Under the pieces are notes generated by a model, which saw nothing but the letters and a program-made list of their open reading frames with translations, made no database searches and was not told the origin of the DNA. Both the position numbers and the translations under genes were made by a program. Source: Gemmatimonadota bacterium (lineage in GTDB: Bacteria; Gemmatimonadota; Gemmatimonadetes; Gemmatimonadales; Gemmatimonadaceae). From it: DNA of 61,924 bases. Of this stretch, positions 50,617 to 58,815 are shown piece by piece (positions within the stretch are counted from its first letter, which is position 1; each line of letters begins with the position of its first letter). Location: the NCBI GenBank assembly GCA_016712265.1, contig JADJRJ010000010.1, forward strand, positions 1-61,924, written 5' to 3'.

Positions 50617-50966
50617 GCAGTCACCGCATGATGGTCGTGAACCTACGGATGGGCTCCATCAACGTGGAGGGATCGGCCCCTGCCTCGTACGCGGGGCTCG
50701 ATGCCGGCGCTGGGGCAGCGTGCCTGCAGGCCTTCGAGGCCTTCCGCAAGAAGCTCACCCCGCAAGTGCGCATGCGCAACCACAAGCGCGGCGAAATGGT
50801 CCAGGCTGAGGCCTACACCACCAGCCCGCAGGGGCGTGTCCAGATGTGCAAGCTGGAGTTCGATCCGCTGACCAAGCGCATCAACGGCACGGCGGACATG
50901 TACCTCGGGCGGCAGGTTGCTGCTACTGTCTCGACGACCATGTACAAGGTGGCGAAGTTGCTATGA
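50613..50966 (+). CDS. small alpha/beta protein, group member 4
   Basis: 117 aa, ATGA overlap with the amidase stop. Layout: VVNLRMGSINVEGSAPASYA, helix ACLQAFEAFRKKLTPQVRMR, strands VQMCKLEFDPLTKRINGTAD and a C-terminal VSTTMYKVAKLL. Related in shape to the three small proteins upstream. No recognised function. Confidence 0.55.
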   Translation: MSSHRMMVVNLRMGSINVEGSAPASYAGLDAGAGAACLQAFEAFRKKLTPQVRMRNHKRGEMVQAEAYTTSPQGRVQMCKLEFDPLTKRINGTADMYLGRQVAATVSTTMYKVAKLL

Positions 50967-51259
50967 ACACCTCTCAGAAGAAGCTCCTCCTCCGGTCGAT
51001 CCTCGCAGGCGGCGCGGCCGCGTTCGGCTCGTGGCTCATCCTCGACCGGGTGATCGACAAGAACATCGGTCGGAGCGCGGACGCACTCATCGACGCGGTC
51101 GCCCCGCGCATGCGCAGCGAGCTCCAGGCCCAGCTCGACCGTGAGGTCCCGCCGCGCATCCGGCAGACCCTCGACGAGGTGCTCACCGAGTACGGCATCA
51201 CGCAGCAGACGACGTCGAACATCGCGCGCATCCTGAACGCGCTGCCTGGGGGGCGCTGA
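50963..51259 (+). CDS. N-anchored coiled-coil protein
   Basis: 98 aa. Basic start (MNTSQKKLLLRS), one helix (ILAGGAAAFGSWLILDRVI) and a charged coiled coil (MRSELQAQLDREVPPRIRQT, LDEVLTEYGITQQTTSNIAR). Topology is N-in, opposite to the many C-terminal-anchor proteins. Function unknown. Confidence 0.6.
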   Translation: MNTSQKKLLLRSILAGGAAAFGSWLILDRVIDKNIGRSADALIDAVAPRMRSELQAQLDREVPPRIRQTLDEVLTEYGITQQTTSNIARILNALPGGR

Positions 51260-51262
51260 GTC

Positions 51263-52498
51263 ATGGCATCGAACACCACCGGCATGGAGGACGCGCTCGA
51301 GCAGCAGAACGTCAAGCCAGCACGCAGCCACAAGTACACGCGGCGCCCTTCCAAGGTGCGCGGTGACGTCTGGACCAAGAAGTCTGGTGGTGGTCGTCCC
51401 CAGAAGGCCGAGGTGTCCCACGCGGCGCTCGAGCGCGACATCCACACACGCTTCTGGGCTGAGAAGGCGCTCGTGGGGCGCACGCTCACGTTGCGTGGTG
51501 CCGAGATTCACATCGAGCCGCCCATCAAGCTCAACGACCCCTCCTCGCCGCCCTGGTCGGGCGACAAGAACCCGTTGCTGAGCAGCATCCAGCTGTTCAC
51601 GGACACCTCGAAGATGGGCGCCCCAAGCTTCAGCCTGCCTGTTGGGCCGCCCAGCTTCGGAGGCTCGTGCCCGGGCAGCCTGGGCGCCATGACGACGGCT
51701 CCCGCGACAAAGCAGACCATCCCGGGGCGCTCTGGCCACGTGAGCCAGCGCCAGTTTGCGCTGCACGTCATTAACGGCACGAACCCCCGCCTCCCCAACG
51801 TCCCGGCCAACGTCGATCACTCCTATGCGGTCTGCCAGAATTGCTACGTGAGCAAGGGCAACCACGCCATGTACTGGGGCAACAACCTGCGCATCGTGAC
51901 GCGCTACGCCTGGACGCGCGCCGCCGTCACCCACGGCCTGTTCGCCCCGAGCATCATCGAGGCGATGAAGCACGTGCAGTTCCCGGCCGAGCCGCCGGCC
52001 CTTGCACACCTCGGGCAGCGGTACTTCCGCATCCACGACGCGGGTGACTTCTACGACCAGCACTACCTGGCAGCCTGGCATGCCATCGCCAAGGCGTACG
52101 ACGGTAACACACCTGGCCAGCCGCGCACCGTCTTCTGGGCGCCGACGCGCATCTGGGCGACGGACTGGGGCATCGCAGCCGTGGCCAAAGTCAACGGCGG
52201 CGACAACTTCCTTGACAACTTCGTCATCCGCCCGAGCGGGTACATCATCGACGCCGCTGGCCCAGAGATCCGCCCTATCGGGCGCGCCACGGGTTTCGCT
52301 TCGCCCACGACGGTGGACACCAAGGCGCACGCCGAGGCCGTTGTTGCAGGCAAGGCGCCACGCACGTTCGACTGGATGTGCCCCGCGCAGGAGTCCGAGG
52401 AGGGATCCTGCCTGAGCAGCCCCAGCCCGACCGGCAGCCTCGGGTGCCGCGTGTGCTGGGTTCACCCGCAGCTGCGCACCTGCTACAAGTTGCACTGA
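51263..52498 (+). CDS. GP88-like phage protein
   Basis: 411 aa. Central region follows the GP88 family seen in many phages: GSCPGSLGAMTTAPATKQTI, VCQNCYVSKGNHAMYWGNNL, YFRIHDAGDFYDQHYLAAWH and TVFWAPTRIWATDWG, then Cys-rich FDWMCPAQESEEGSCLSS and GCRVCWVHPQLRTCYKLH. At least seven Cys could bind metal or an Fe-S cluster. The family has no known function. The N-terminal 130 residues, with a basic start, are extra. Confidence 0.7.
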   Translation: MASNTTGMEDALEQQNVKPARSHKYTRRPSKVRGDVWTKKSGGGRPQKAEVSHAALERDIHTRFWAEKALVGRTLTLRGAEIHIEPPIKLNDPSSPPWSGDKNPLLSSIQLFTDTSKMGAPSFSLPVGPPSFGGSCPGSLGAMTTAPATKQTIPGRSGHVSQRQFALHVINGTNPRLPNVPANVDHSYAVCQNCYVSKGNHAMYWGNNLRIVTRYAWTRAAVTHGLFAPSIIEAMKHVQFPAEPPALAHLGQRYFRIHDAGDFYDQHYLAAWHAIAKAYDGNTPGQPRTVFWAPTRIWATDWGIAAVAKVNGGDNFLDNFVIRPSGYIIDAAGPEIRPIGRATGFASPTTVDTKAHAEAVVAGKAPRTFDWMCPAQESEEGSCLSSPSPTGSLGCRVCWVHPQLRTCYKLH

Positions 52499-52507
52499 GG
52501 ACTCACC

Positions 52508-53101
52508 ATGTCTTGGGAAACCGCCAAACGACCAGCAACCCCACAACGCGGACGCCTGACGGACACCTACGTCTCCGCGAAGGGGAACAAGGTCAAGTTC
52601 AAGGACGGCGACAACGGAGGTCCTACCGGGTTTCGCTTCTGCGAGGCTTCTGCGAAGGGCTCGTGCGACGCGTCGCCGAAGGCAAAGGGATCCCCGCGCG
52701 TGGCGCCCTCGAGCGGCTACACCAGCTCGCCCTTCACCATGGCGCGCAAAAAGGCCACCGGTGTCTACACCAGCGTGTGTCACCCAGGCATGGAGAAGGG
52801 CCCCGACGGCAAGAAGAGCGTCGAGAAGGTGTGGGACACGAAGCGCTGCAAAGCCGAGGTCGGATACCGCAACGGTCGCCGCGTGATGCGCTTCTGCGTG
52901 AACAAGCACCAGCCGGGGCACGTCATTGACGTAACCGATGACGGGCCCGCCGAAGTCCGCAAGAAGGCACAAGAAGCCTGCGCAGCCTGGCACAAGAAGG
53001 GTTCCTACGCGGGCACCGAGGTCGGCAAGGCCGCGCTCGGCGGTGTGCGCCGGACGAAGGCCGCGAAGCGGCGGAAGACCTCGAAGCGAGGCCGCCGATG
53101 A
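52508..53101 (+). CDS. basic Cys-containing nucleoprotein-like protein
   Basis: 197 aa. Lys/Arg-rich throughout: YVSAKGNKVKFKDGDNGGPT, ASAKGSCDASPKAKGSPR, a middle with YTSVCHPGMEKGPDGKKS and RRVMRFCVNKHQPGHVID, and an end TKAAKRRKTSKRGRR. Five Cys. Composition and position resemble the small basic Cys proteins at 13363 and 18566. A virion DNA-binding protein is the simplest idea. Confidence 0.6.
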   Translation: MSWETAKRPATPQRGRLTDTYVSAKGNKVKFKDGDNGGPTGFRFCEASAKGSCDASPKAKGSPRVAPSSGYTSSPFTMARKKATGVYTSVCHPGMEKGPDGKKSVEKVWDTKRCKAEVGYRNGRRVMRFCVNKHQPGHVIDVTDDGPAEVRKKAQEACAAWHKKGSYAGTEVGKAALGGVRRTKAAKRRKTSKRGRR

Positions 53102-53595
53102 CCAAGTGCGCCGCGCTCAAGTACGTCGTCGAAGGGTACGCGGTGAAGGCCTACGATGTCGGGCCCAGCGGCAGCTTCCGCGCGGGTTCTCTGTACCTGC
53201 GCCGCGACAACAGCGGCATGGACGAGTACCTGCGTGTGGAGTCGGTGAACGTCATGCCGAGCTACCAACGTTGCGGGGTGGGCACCCAGCTGTACACGCG
53301 CGCTGCTGAGCTCGCGCGCGAGCTGAAGATGCCGCTCTACAGCGACACGGCCCGCACTGCGGCGTCGCAAGGCTTCTGGGAGAAGCAGGAGCGCAAGGGC
53401 CGCGCGAAGTGCGCCAAGAAGGGGCGCGGCGCGGCCAAGATCAACATGAACCACGCGAGCGGCGCCGTCATCGAAGAGCGCGGCCGGTGGGCCTGCCAGG
53501 AGTACGTGCTCAAGCCGACGGCCACCGACCTCAGCGGGTTGAAGCGCAAGCCGGCGCGGAAGGGCGCGAAACGCAGGAAGGGCTCGAAGCGATGA
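53098..53595 (+). CDS. GNAT-family acetyltransferase
   Basis: 165 aa, ATGA overlap. Residues 40-66 carry the acetyl-CoA loop: YLRVESVNVMPSYQRCGVGT-QLY (the R/Q-xx-G-x-G/A motif), followed by helix AAELARELKMPLYSDTARTA and SQGFWEKQ. After residue 105 comes a tail rich in Lys and Arg ending ARKGAKRRKGSKR. Could acetylate a virion basic protein; its partner directly upstream is the Lys-rich 197-aa protein. Confidence 0.7.
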   Translation: MTKCAALKYVVEGYAVKAYDVGPSGSFRAGSLYLRRDNSGMDEYLRVESVNVMPSYQRCGVGTQLYTRAAELARELKMPLYSDTARTAASQGFWEKQERKGRAKCAKKGRGAAKINMNHASGAVIEERGRWACQEYVLKPTATDLSGLKRKPARKGAKRRKGSKR

Positions 53596-53897
53596 AGGAC
53601 ACTACCGTTGCCGTACTGGGTGGCGCCGCGGGCGCACTCGTCGTGAGCCTCGGGCTCTACCTCGTGAAGGCGTCCGAGATCGCCGAGGTTGCGAAGCAGT
53701 CGCAGGCCGAGGGCCCGACGCACGCGCTCGCCCAGCGCATCGCCGCCATGCAGGCGGACCTCACGACGTTCGCCACCGACTACACCACCGAGCTGGCCAC
53801 CGACGCGGCCGTCGAGCACCTGACCAACCGGCTCGGCGTGACGCCGCAGCAGCTGCAGGCGGCACAGCGCCTCTCGAGCGCGTTCAGCAGACCCTGA
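53592..53897 (+). CDS. N-anchored helical protein
   Basis: 101 aa, ATGA overlap. Hydrophobic N-terminus (VAVLGGAAGALVVSLGLYLV) then a soluble helical part (QRIAAMQADLTTFATDYTTE, LGVTPQQLQAAQRLSSAFSR). Similar plan to the protein at 50963. Last gene of the second late cluster. Confidence 0.55.
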   Translation: MKDTTVAVLGGAAGALVVSLGLYLVKASEIAEVAKQSQAEGPTHALAQRIAAMQADLTTFATDYTTELATDAAVEHLTNRLGVTPQQLQAAQRLSSAFSRP

Positions 53898-53984
53898 GGG
53901 CGTAACCGTGGCGCGCAGCGCGCACGCGTGGTACAGCTTCGGCAAGGTGCACGTGGCCTCCCGGTTCCGGGCCTGACCGCTGAT

Positions 53985-54060
53985 GTCTGACAGCGGAAGA
54001 ACACCTGGAAGGTGCCCGCGCGTGTGAGAGCTCGCGGGCACCTTCGGACGCTATCTGTCA
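53985..54060. terminator. bidirectional terminator between convergent clusters
   Basis: AAGGTGCCCGCG (54009-54020) pairs with CGCGGGCACCTT (54033-54044), a 12-bp perfect stem with a 12-base loop; outside it CTGACAG near 53988 pairs with CTGTCAG near 54055. It lies between the stop of the rightward cluster (53897) and the stop of the leftward cassette (54051), so it can end both. U-runs are weak. Confidence 0.7.
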
Positions 54061-54370
54061 GCCATCAGAGCAAGGCCGCGCTTCAACGCATCGCGTGAAG
54101 CTGCTGCACCAAGCCCCCACACGGCGCCCGCCGCTTGGGGTGTCGGGAATGTTGCGGTAGAGCGTCGATGGGCCAGCACGTACGCAGCCTGCGCACGCCC
54201 TGTCGAGTAGTAGCCGATGCGCGTTGAGGTCCAGCCGCCACTGCTGCGGTAGATCGGCGTGTCCAACTCTGTGCGGTACTTCTCAGCGTGGATGATGGCG
54301 TAGCGCTTGCGCTTGTGTGTGTGTGTGTGACGGGGATGATGTAGAGCCGGCCCAGTGTGTCGTTGTCCAT
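54051..54370 (-). CDS. small protein with CA-repeat frame switch
   Basis: ATG 54370 begins MDNDTLGRLYIIPV and runs straight into a (CA)8 tract (54314-54329). With eight units the frame goes off (THTHTSAS...); with seven units it would read THTHKRKRYAIIHAEKYRTE, then IYRSSGGWTSTRIGYYSTGR, and stop at 54051 after ALKRGLALMADR, a coherent protein of about 106 aa. So this gene is OFF as sequenced. Either repeat-length sequence error or real slipped-strand phase variation. No family recognised. Confidence 0.6.
54314..54329. repeat. (TG)8/(CA)8 microsatellite
   Basis: Eight TG units on the plus strand, starting about 14 codons into the minus-strand gene at 54051-54370. Gain or loss of one two-base unit changes the reading frame. 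It is the only dinucleotide run of this length I noticed in the window. Confidence 0.8.
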
Positions 54371-54372
54371 GG

Positions 54373-54951
54373 TCACCTGTTCTGCCAGACGGCCAGCGCC
54401 GCCGCGAGTAGTCCGAGGGCCCCGAGGCCCACACCGACGGCCAGCGGGAGGTGCCGCTGCCAGCGCATGGCGTCCGCCGCGCTCGAGGCGCCCGCCCACC
54501 AAGCGTCGTATCCGGCGGCCGTGAAGTGCACCCCGTCAGGGGCGTGCCCGGACCGCGTGAAGCGCCGGCTGTCGATGAAGACGTCCGGCCCGAGCAGCTC
54601 AGCGAGCTTCTCGGTCGTGTGCGCGTGCTCGTCGTCCACAAGGGGCACGAGCGCGACCGGCGGCCCGAGCCACACCACGCGGCGCCCGCCGGCCTGGGAG
54701 AGCAGTGAGCGCGCGGAGGGCTCGAGGTTGTCGGCGTGGCGGTCGTTGCCCGAGCTCACGATCCACACCTCGTCGGCGCGCGCGGTGGGCGCGTTGCGGT
54801 CGACCCACTCGCTGTCGGCGATCGTGCGGGTGCGCTGGCCCGAGTAGGCCGTCCACGCCACGAAGGGCTCGCCCGCGCGCTCGGCGGCCGCAGCGAGGCC
54901 GCTCGCGTGGCTGTCGCCCACCAGGACGCGGCGCGGTGCCGAGGTGCTCAT
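54373..54951 (-). CDS. SGNH hydrolase with C-terminal anchor
   Basis: 192 aa. Block I VLVGDSHASG (Ser14), block III-like WIVSSGNDRHADN, block V APDGVHFTAAGYDAWW (Asp and His), so the SGNH catalytic set is present. The C-terminus is a helix (LPLAVGVGLGALGLLAAALA) ending VWQNR. No signal peptide. SGNH enzymes remove acyl groups from lipids or sugars; on a virion it could deacetylate host surface polysaccharide or LPS. Confidence 0.75.
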   Translation of the reverse strand: MSTSAPRRVLVGDSHASGLAAAAERAGEPFVAWTAYSGQRTRTIADSEWVDRNAPTARADEVWIVSSGNDRHADNLEPSARSLLSQAGGRRVVWLGPPVALVPLVDDEHAHTTEKLAELLGPDVFIDSRRFTRSGHAPDGVHFTAAGYDAWWAGASSAADAMRWQRHLPLAVGVGLGALGLLAAALAVWQNR

Positions 54952-55154
54952 CGGGCGCTCCGGCGCATGCTGATGGAAGTGCCTGTCTGTGGATCGAACA
55001 GAGCGCTGCCGATCAACCACGGCTCGCAGTTGCACACGCGCAGAGCACTGGGGCTTAGCAAAGAAATGCGGATGGCCTGCTGCAGAAACACCGAGATGCT
55101 GCACGCGCCCATTCGGCAGGTTGATCCCCCGCGCCAGCGCACCGCGTGTTTCAT
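54948..55154 (-). CDS. 68-aa hypothetical protein
   Basis: ATG 55154 overlaps the upstream stop as ATGA, and its stop overlaps the SGNH start. Product: GGSTCRMGACSISVFLQQAI then LRVCNCEPWLIGSALFDPQT and a basic end. Four Cys in two pairs. The FDPQTG end looks like a beta turn of a virion protein. No family recognised. Confidence 0.5.
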   Translation of the reverse strand: MKHAVRWRGGSTCRMGACSISVFLQQAIRISLLSPSALRVCNCEPWLIGSALFDPQTGTSISMRRSAR

Positions 55155-56008
55155 CGAGCGCTCCGCTGGTGGGGGTGCTCGACGACGTGATGCGGGTCCT
55201 TGCCGAAGACGAAGGGGTTGTTGTGGGTGAGCCAGTCGTTCGCCATCTTGTGGCCGCTGAATAGGCGCTCGCGCACGCGGAAGATGGTGTTGTGGCTGAG
55301 ACCTTCCCCGGTCGCATCCTGGTAGTAGTGCATCATCTCGTGCCACATGGTGTCCGCGATGACGTAGGCGGGCCACCGCTCGTCCATCATGTTGCCGTGG
55401 ATCGTGATGGTCTTGTCGGCCATGGTGTAGAGCCCCAGCTGGATGCGCTTGCTCGGTTTGGCGCGCTTTCCGAACGTGAGGCGCGGGACGGTCCAGTCGG
55501 CCGTCGTCTCGAACTTCGTGCCGCGGATGTGGGTCGCCACCAGCTGGGCGTAGATGTCCTGGAGGTCGAGACCGTCGGCCCGCCTCGTGATGCCCGAGCG
55601 CTGGTAGGTCTTCACCGGCTGCTGGGCTGCAGGGCTCGCGGTCCACGCCTTGATGCGCTCGTGGTGGTCGCGCGGCCCGCCATAGCTGCGCGTCAGCACC
55701 TGCGCGAAGTAGGTGGTGATGTCCTCGCGGATGCCCTCAGGTGCGGTCGCGAAGAGGCGGTTGAGCTGAAGGTGGACGGCACCCTTCTGCATCTTGGCGC
55801 CCAAGAAGAGGCGCGCACCACCGCCGATGTCGATCTGCCAATCCCACAGCGAGCGCATCCCGACTCGAGCGTCGAGGCGCTGCGCAATGTCGCGCCCGAG
55901 CTCTTCGTCGGCGGCAGCTTGCTGCGCCTTCTTGGTGGCGCCGAGCCCGGAGAGCCCGGAGCTCGAGGTGTGGTGCTGTCCGCAGGTGCCGCAGGCGAGG
56001 TGGTTCAT
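55151..56008 (-). CDS. HExxH (SprT-like) metalloprotein
   Basis: 285 aa from ATG 56008 (ATGA). Starts NHLACGTCGQHHTSSSG, a small Cys/His cluster. The middle has LFLGAKMQKGAVHLQLNRLF; the active-site helix is ADTMWHEMMHYYQDATGEGL (HExxH) and a later His sits in THNNPFVFGKD. Preceding GNMMDERWPAYVIADT fits SprT/zincin-type proteins. No signal peptide or anchor. Located among wall enzymes, so it may process virion or wall proteins. Confidence 0.65.
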   Translation of the reverse strand: MNHLACGTCGQHHTSSSGLSGLGATKKAQQAAADEELGRDIAQRLDARVGMRSLWDWQIDIGGGARLFLGAKMQKGAVHLQLNRLFATAPEGIREDITTYFAQVLTRSYGGPRDHHERIKAWTASPAAQQPVKTYQRSGITRRADGLDLQDIYAQLVATHIRGTKFETTADWTVPRLTFGKRAKPSKRIQLGLYTMADKTITIHGNMMDERWPAYVIADTMWHEMMHYYQDATGEGLSHNTIFRVRERLFSGHKMANDWLTHNNPFVFGKDPHHVVEHPHQRSAR

Positions 56009-56619
56009 CGACGTGTCCTTCGCCACCAGAGTACCCCAGCCCCCACGAGCGCGACAGCCCCCGCAGCGCCCAAGGCGGGCCCCACCCAGGCGGGCACGCC
56101 GCCAGGGGCGAGGGTGACCTCGGTGGTGAAGCCGGGCGGCCCCTGGAAGACGTTGCTGAGGTGTGGGGCGTACCGGACGTTGCCGGCTGCGAGGCGCGTC
56201 GCGTGCCAGTCCGTGGCGCCCGGCACGGGGTTCGGCGTGCGCCCGGCGAGGAACCGGTCAACGGCCTCGAGCTCTGCGCGCAGCTGACGTGGCGTCCAGT
56301 GGTCCTCCCGCAGATCGTCGCGGCGCTGCATCCGGTCCTCGCCGCAGCCCGGGTCGTCGTGGAAGCGCCCACCGGGCAGGCAGTAGGCGCCGTCGCGGTA
56401 CCAGTCCGGGTTGATGGGCTGGCTGAACTCCTGCGCCAGTTCGGTCATCGTGCGCTCGTAGCGCTTCCGCCGGAGCACGAAGCGCTGCGTGAGCGCCCAC
56501 AGCTGGGCTTCCCAGTCGCGCGGGTCGCTGCTCTCGCCGATGAGCATGCGCGCGAGCCACAGGCGGTCCTCGCGGCTGAACGTGTAGAAGGGCTGGCCGT
56601 CGGCGAGGATCTGGGTCAT
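56005..56619 (-). CDS. SleB-like hydrolase with C-terminal anchor
   Basis: 204 aa from ATG 56619 (ATGA). Residues 8-150 resemble cell-wall hydrolase 2/SleB proteins: SREDRLWLARMLIGESSDPR (putative catalytic Glu in GES), WALTQRFVLRRKRYERTMTE, LAQEFSQPINPDWYRDGAYC and a final GATDWHATRLAAG. The end is a helix (GPALGAAGAVALVGAGVLWW) plus RRTRR. It would cleave glycan strands of peptidoglycan. No signal peptide. Forms an operon with the M23 gene. Confidence 0.6.
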   Translation of the reverse strand: MTQILADGQPFYTFSREDRLWLARMLIGESSDPRDWEAQLWALTQRFVLRRKRYERTMTELAQEFSQPINPDWYRDGAYCLPGGRFHDDPGCGEDRMQRRDDLREDHWTPRQLRAELEAVDRFLAGRTPNPVPGATDWHATRLAAGNVRYAPHLSNVFQGPPGFTTEVTLAPGGVPAWVGPALGAAGAVALVGAGVLWWRRTRR

Positions 56620-57269
56620 CGACGCCTCCACCACAGGTAGGCTCCTGCTGACGCAGCTACGCCCAGGGCACCAAGCGAGACAGCGAGGACCACCGGGGCG
56701 AGTGCTGGGGTTGAGCGCCAGCCGCCTTCCGCGAAGAGTACGCGGAGCTGGGGCTCCATGTCAACGGCCAGCCCGGCCGCGTCGCGGGTCCCGAGGTGGA
56801 GGTGCGGGCAGGTGCCGGCGGCCGATCCCGTGTCGCCGACGTAGCCGAGCAGCTCGCCCGCGTGCACGCGCTCACCAGGCCGCACGCGCGCAGGGCCGGC
56901 CAGGTGGCTGTACTGGTCGGTGCCGCCACCTGAGGCCGCCGAGGCCGCGATGCGCACGTAGTGGCCCGCCTGCGGGTTCCAGCCCACCCCGGGGCGGGTC
57001 TCGCCGTTGTGGACCCACGTCTCGAGCACGCGGCCCGCGCGCGCGGCCACCACGCGCGCACCGCGCGGGGCCATGATGTCGGTCGCCTCGTGGCGCGCGC
57101 CGCTGTCGCGGTCCTGGTAGAACGTGCGCGGGTCCCACCACACGAGCGCGTTGCCGGCGCGCCAGCCGACGGCCGACAGCTGGCACGTCATACCCCCTGC
57201 GCGCTCGCCGAAGTCATGCGTGGCGTCGGGGTCGACTTGGACGGGGAAGGTGGCGTAGCGGATGGTCAT
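56616..57269 (-). CDS. M23-type peptidase with C-terminal anchor
   Basis: 217 aa from ATG 57269. Zinc motifs of the M23/LytM family: ARHEATDIMAPRGARVVAAR (H60-x3-D64) and GTCPHLHLG (H156-x-H158), with the glycine-rich core KGERVHAGELLGYVGDTG-like. It cuts peptide cross-bridges of peptidoglycan. A helix (VVLAVSLGALGVAASAGAYL) and WWRRR close the protein, so it would stay attached to a membrane, as do PRD1 and PM2 entry muralytic enzymes. First gene of this leftward cassette. Confidence 0.8.
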   Translation of the reverse strand: MTIRYATFPVQVDPDATHDFGERAGGMTCQLSAVGWRAGNALVWWDPRTFYQDRDSGARHEATDIMAPRGARVVAARAGRVLETWVHNGETRPGVGWNPQAGHYVRIAASAASGGGTDQYSHLAGPARVRPGERVHAGELLGYVGDTGSAAGTCPHLHLGTRDAAGLAVDMEPQLRVLFAEGGWRSTPALAPVVLAVSLGALGVAASAGAYLWWRRR

Positions 57270-57308
57270 CGGGCGCGGCGCGGCCTGGGTGTTCTGCCCT
57301 ACGGCAAC

Positions 57309-57366
57309 ACGGTCGCCTACATGGTACCACATGAACCTACATGGTACACTACCCTGGAGATCTCAC
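57309..57366. promoter_or_regulatory. divergent promoter with twin CCTACATGGTAC
   Basis: CCTACATGGTAC occurs at 57316-57327 and again at 57336-57347, 20 bp apart, in the gap between the divergent M23 and coiled-coil genes. TACACT at 57345 could be a -10 box for the rightward gene. The CCTAC half-site is shared with the GTAGGT/ACCTAC dyads elsewhere. Confidence 0.5.
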
Positions 57367-57801
57367 GTGCAGAGCCTGGTCAACATCGAGTTCTACGGCC
57401 CCATCCTGAGCGCGCTGGTCGCGGCCATCGTCTTCCTCGCGCTCCACATCCGGCAGCTCCACAGAGACGCCCAGGCCACCGCGGTGGCGCATGCGGCCGC
57501 GCTCAAGGTGCAGGCCGACGAGTTTGCGCGGCGCCTCGAGGCCATCACGGCCGCGCACGCAGCGAAGCTCGACGAGATCGGGGTGCACCGCGCCGACCAG
57601 GCACGCGAGATGGTGGAGACGTTGCTCTCCATCCAGGAGTCGCGCGCCGAGGAGCAGCGCGCGCTCAACACCGCGCTGAACGCGCTCGAGACGACGATGG
57701 GGGCCGTCAAGGACGCCGTCACCTCGTTGTCCGAGCGCACGATCGACCACCTCTTGAAGACCCCGTCGCGCGTGCGCCGCGGGCCGGCGACACCCCCATG
57801 A
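57367..57801 (+). CDS. N-anchored coiled-coil (spanin- or holin-like) protein
   Basis: 144 aa from GTG 57367. A single N-terminal helix (YGPILSALVAAIVFLALHI) is followed by a long coiled coil (LKVQADEFARRLEAITAAHA, AREMVETLLSIQESRAEEQR). Type II-like topology with a coiled-coil domain is typical of inner-membrane spanins, and it sits next to wall enzymes and near a secreted Cys protein. Not a confident match. Confidence 0.55.
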   Translation: MQSLVNIEFYGPILSALVAAIVFLALHIRQLHRDAQATAVAHAAALKVQADEFARRLEAITAAHAAKLDEIGVHRADQAREMVETLLSIQESRAEEQRALNTALNALETTMGAVKDAVTSLSERTIDHLLKTPSRVRRGPATPP

Positions 57802-58154
57802 CCCACGCCCACATCTCCGCGACCTACCCGACCTATCAGATCAGCGAAGCCCAGGGCCCTCTCACCGAGGCCGAGCGGGTGGCGAAGCAGCAACGGCGCG
57901 AGCAGCGGCGCGCGAACGCGAACGACTACCTCGACGCGCGCACGGCGGGTCGCCCGGGACGCACACAGACGCCAACGCTCACCGGCGAAGAGCTCGTTGA
58001 GGTCGAGAAGCTCGCCCACGAGCGCATCCGCGCGAACGAGGCCTCGCATCGCCGTCAGCTCCGCAAGAAGTGCTCGAGCATCACCGACCTGCTCGCCGCC
58101 GTGAGCGCGCCCGCGCCCGCCGCCGCGACCGCGACTGACCACCCGCCCACCTGA
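57798..58154 (+). CDS. hypothetical basic helical protein
   Basis: 118 aa, ATGA overlap. Helix-rich and charged: LTEAERVAKQQRREQRRANA, LTGEELVEVEKLAHERIRAN, EASHRRQLRKKCSSITDLLA, with an Ala/Pro tail. Single Cys. No family recognised. Confidence 0.55.
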   Translation: MTHAHISATYPTYQISEAQGPLTEAERVAKQQRREQRRANANDYLDARTAGRPGRTQTPTLTGEELVEVEKLAHERIRANEASHRRQLRKKCSSITDLLAAVSAPAPAAATATDHPPT

Positions 58155-58162
58155 AGGTCGCC

Positions 58163-58215
58163 GAGAAAGGTCGACGAGAAAGGTACTTGACACCTGGCGC
58201 GCGGTCCGGCACGCT
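58163..58215 (+). promoter_or_regulatory. promoter with tandem GAGAAAGGT boxes, second copy
   Basis: GAGAAAGGT at 58163 and 58176 (13 bp apart), then TTGACA at 58187-58192; a partial third box (GAAGGTCG) precedes them. The start codon of the next gene lies 35 bp after TTGACA, as at 30168. No good -10 box is seen (CACGCT), so an activator-dependent promoter is likely. Confidence 0.65.
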
Positions 58216-58221
58216 GCGCCC

Positions 58222-58815
58222 ATGCTCTCACCACGCCGTGCCCTCACGCTGCTCTTTCTCACTGCGCTGGCCGCCACCGCCAGCGCCAACATCCCGCCGC
58301 CCACGGCGCCCAGCACCGCACCGGCGGCCCCCTCGACGCGCGAACAGCTGGAGCTCGCCGTAGCCCAGGTCTGCGTCAACGAGGCAGGCTTCTGGCGCTT
58401 CGAGGACTGCGACCTCATCTGGCAGACCACCGCGCGTTTCGCTTCCGACGAGGCGCGCCTCCGCTGGCTGCGCACCCACAGCTGCCGCGTGCTCGGGCAG
58501 GAGTACTGCAGGCGCCCGCGGCCCTGCGAGGCCGGCAGGAACTGCGTGTGGGCGCAGCACCTCACCTGGGGCGACGCGCCGCCGTTGCACTGGCCGGCCG
58601 ACGTCGTTTTTCCGACGGGGCGCTGGCGGCAGCTGCGCGCCCATGTCCGGGCGCGCGTGCGCGGCACTGGTCGAGCGACGCCCAGTGCTCCGTGTGCGGG
58701 GCAGCCCGTCACCTGGGGTGGCGCCATGGACGCCGAGCAGGCGCTCGCAAACGGCTACGTCGCGCTCGAGTGCGGCCGAACCCGCAACACCGGCTACGGG
58801 AGGGCACCCCGATGA
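58222..58815 (+). CDS. secreted Cys-rich protein
   Basis: 197 aa with a clear signal peptide (MLSPRRALTLLFLTALAATA, cleavage after about SAN). The mature part has about nine Cys (VCVNEAGFWRFEDCDLIWQT, EYCRRPRPCEAGRNCVWAQH, LECGRT) and looks disulfide-bonded in the periplasm or outside. EAGFW...D and RRWLR-like parts recall small lysozyme-type folds, but I cannot assign it. Its own promoter carries GAGAAAGGT boxes. Confidence 0.65.
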   Translation: MLSPRRALTLLFLTALAATASANIPPPTAPSTAPAAPSTREQLELAVAQVCVNEAGFWRFEDCDLIWQTTARFASDEARLRWLRTHSCRVLGQEYCRRPRPCEAGRNCVWAQHLTWGDAPPLHWPADVVFPTGRWRQLRAHVRARVRGTGRATPSAPCAGQPVTWGGAMDAEQALANGYVALECGRTRNTGYGRAPR

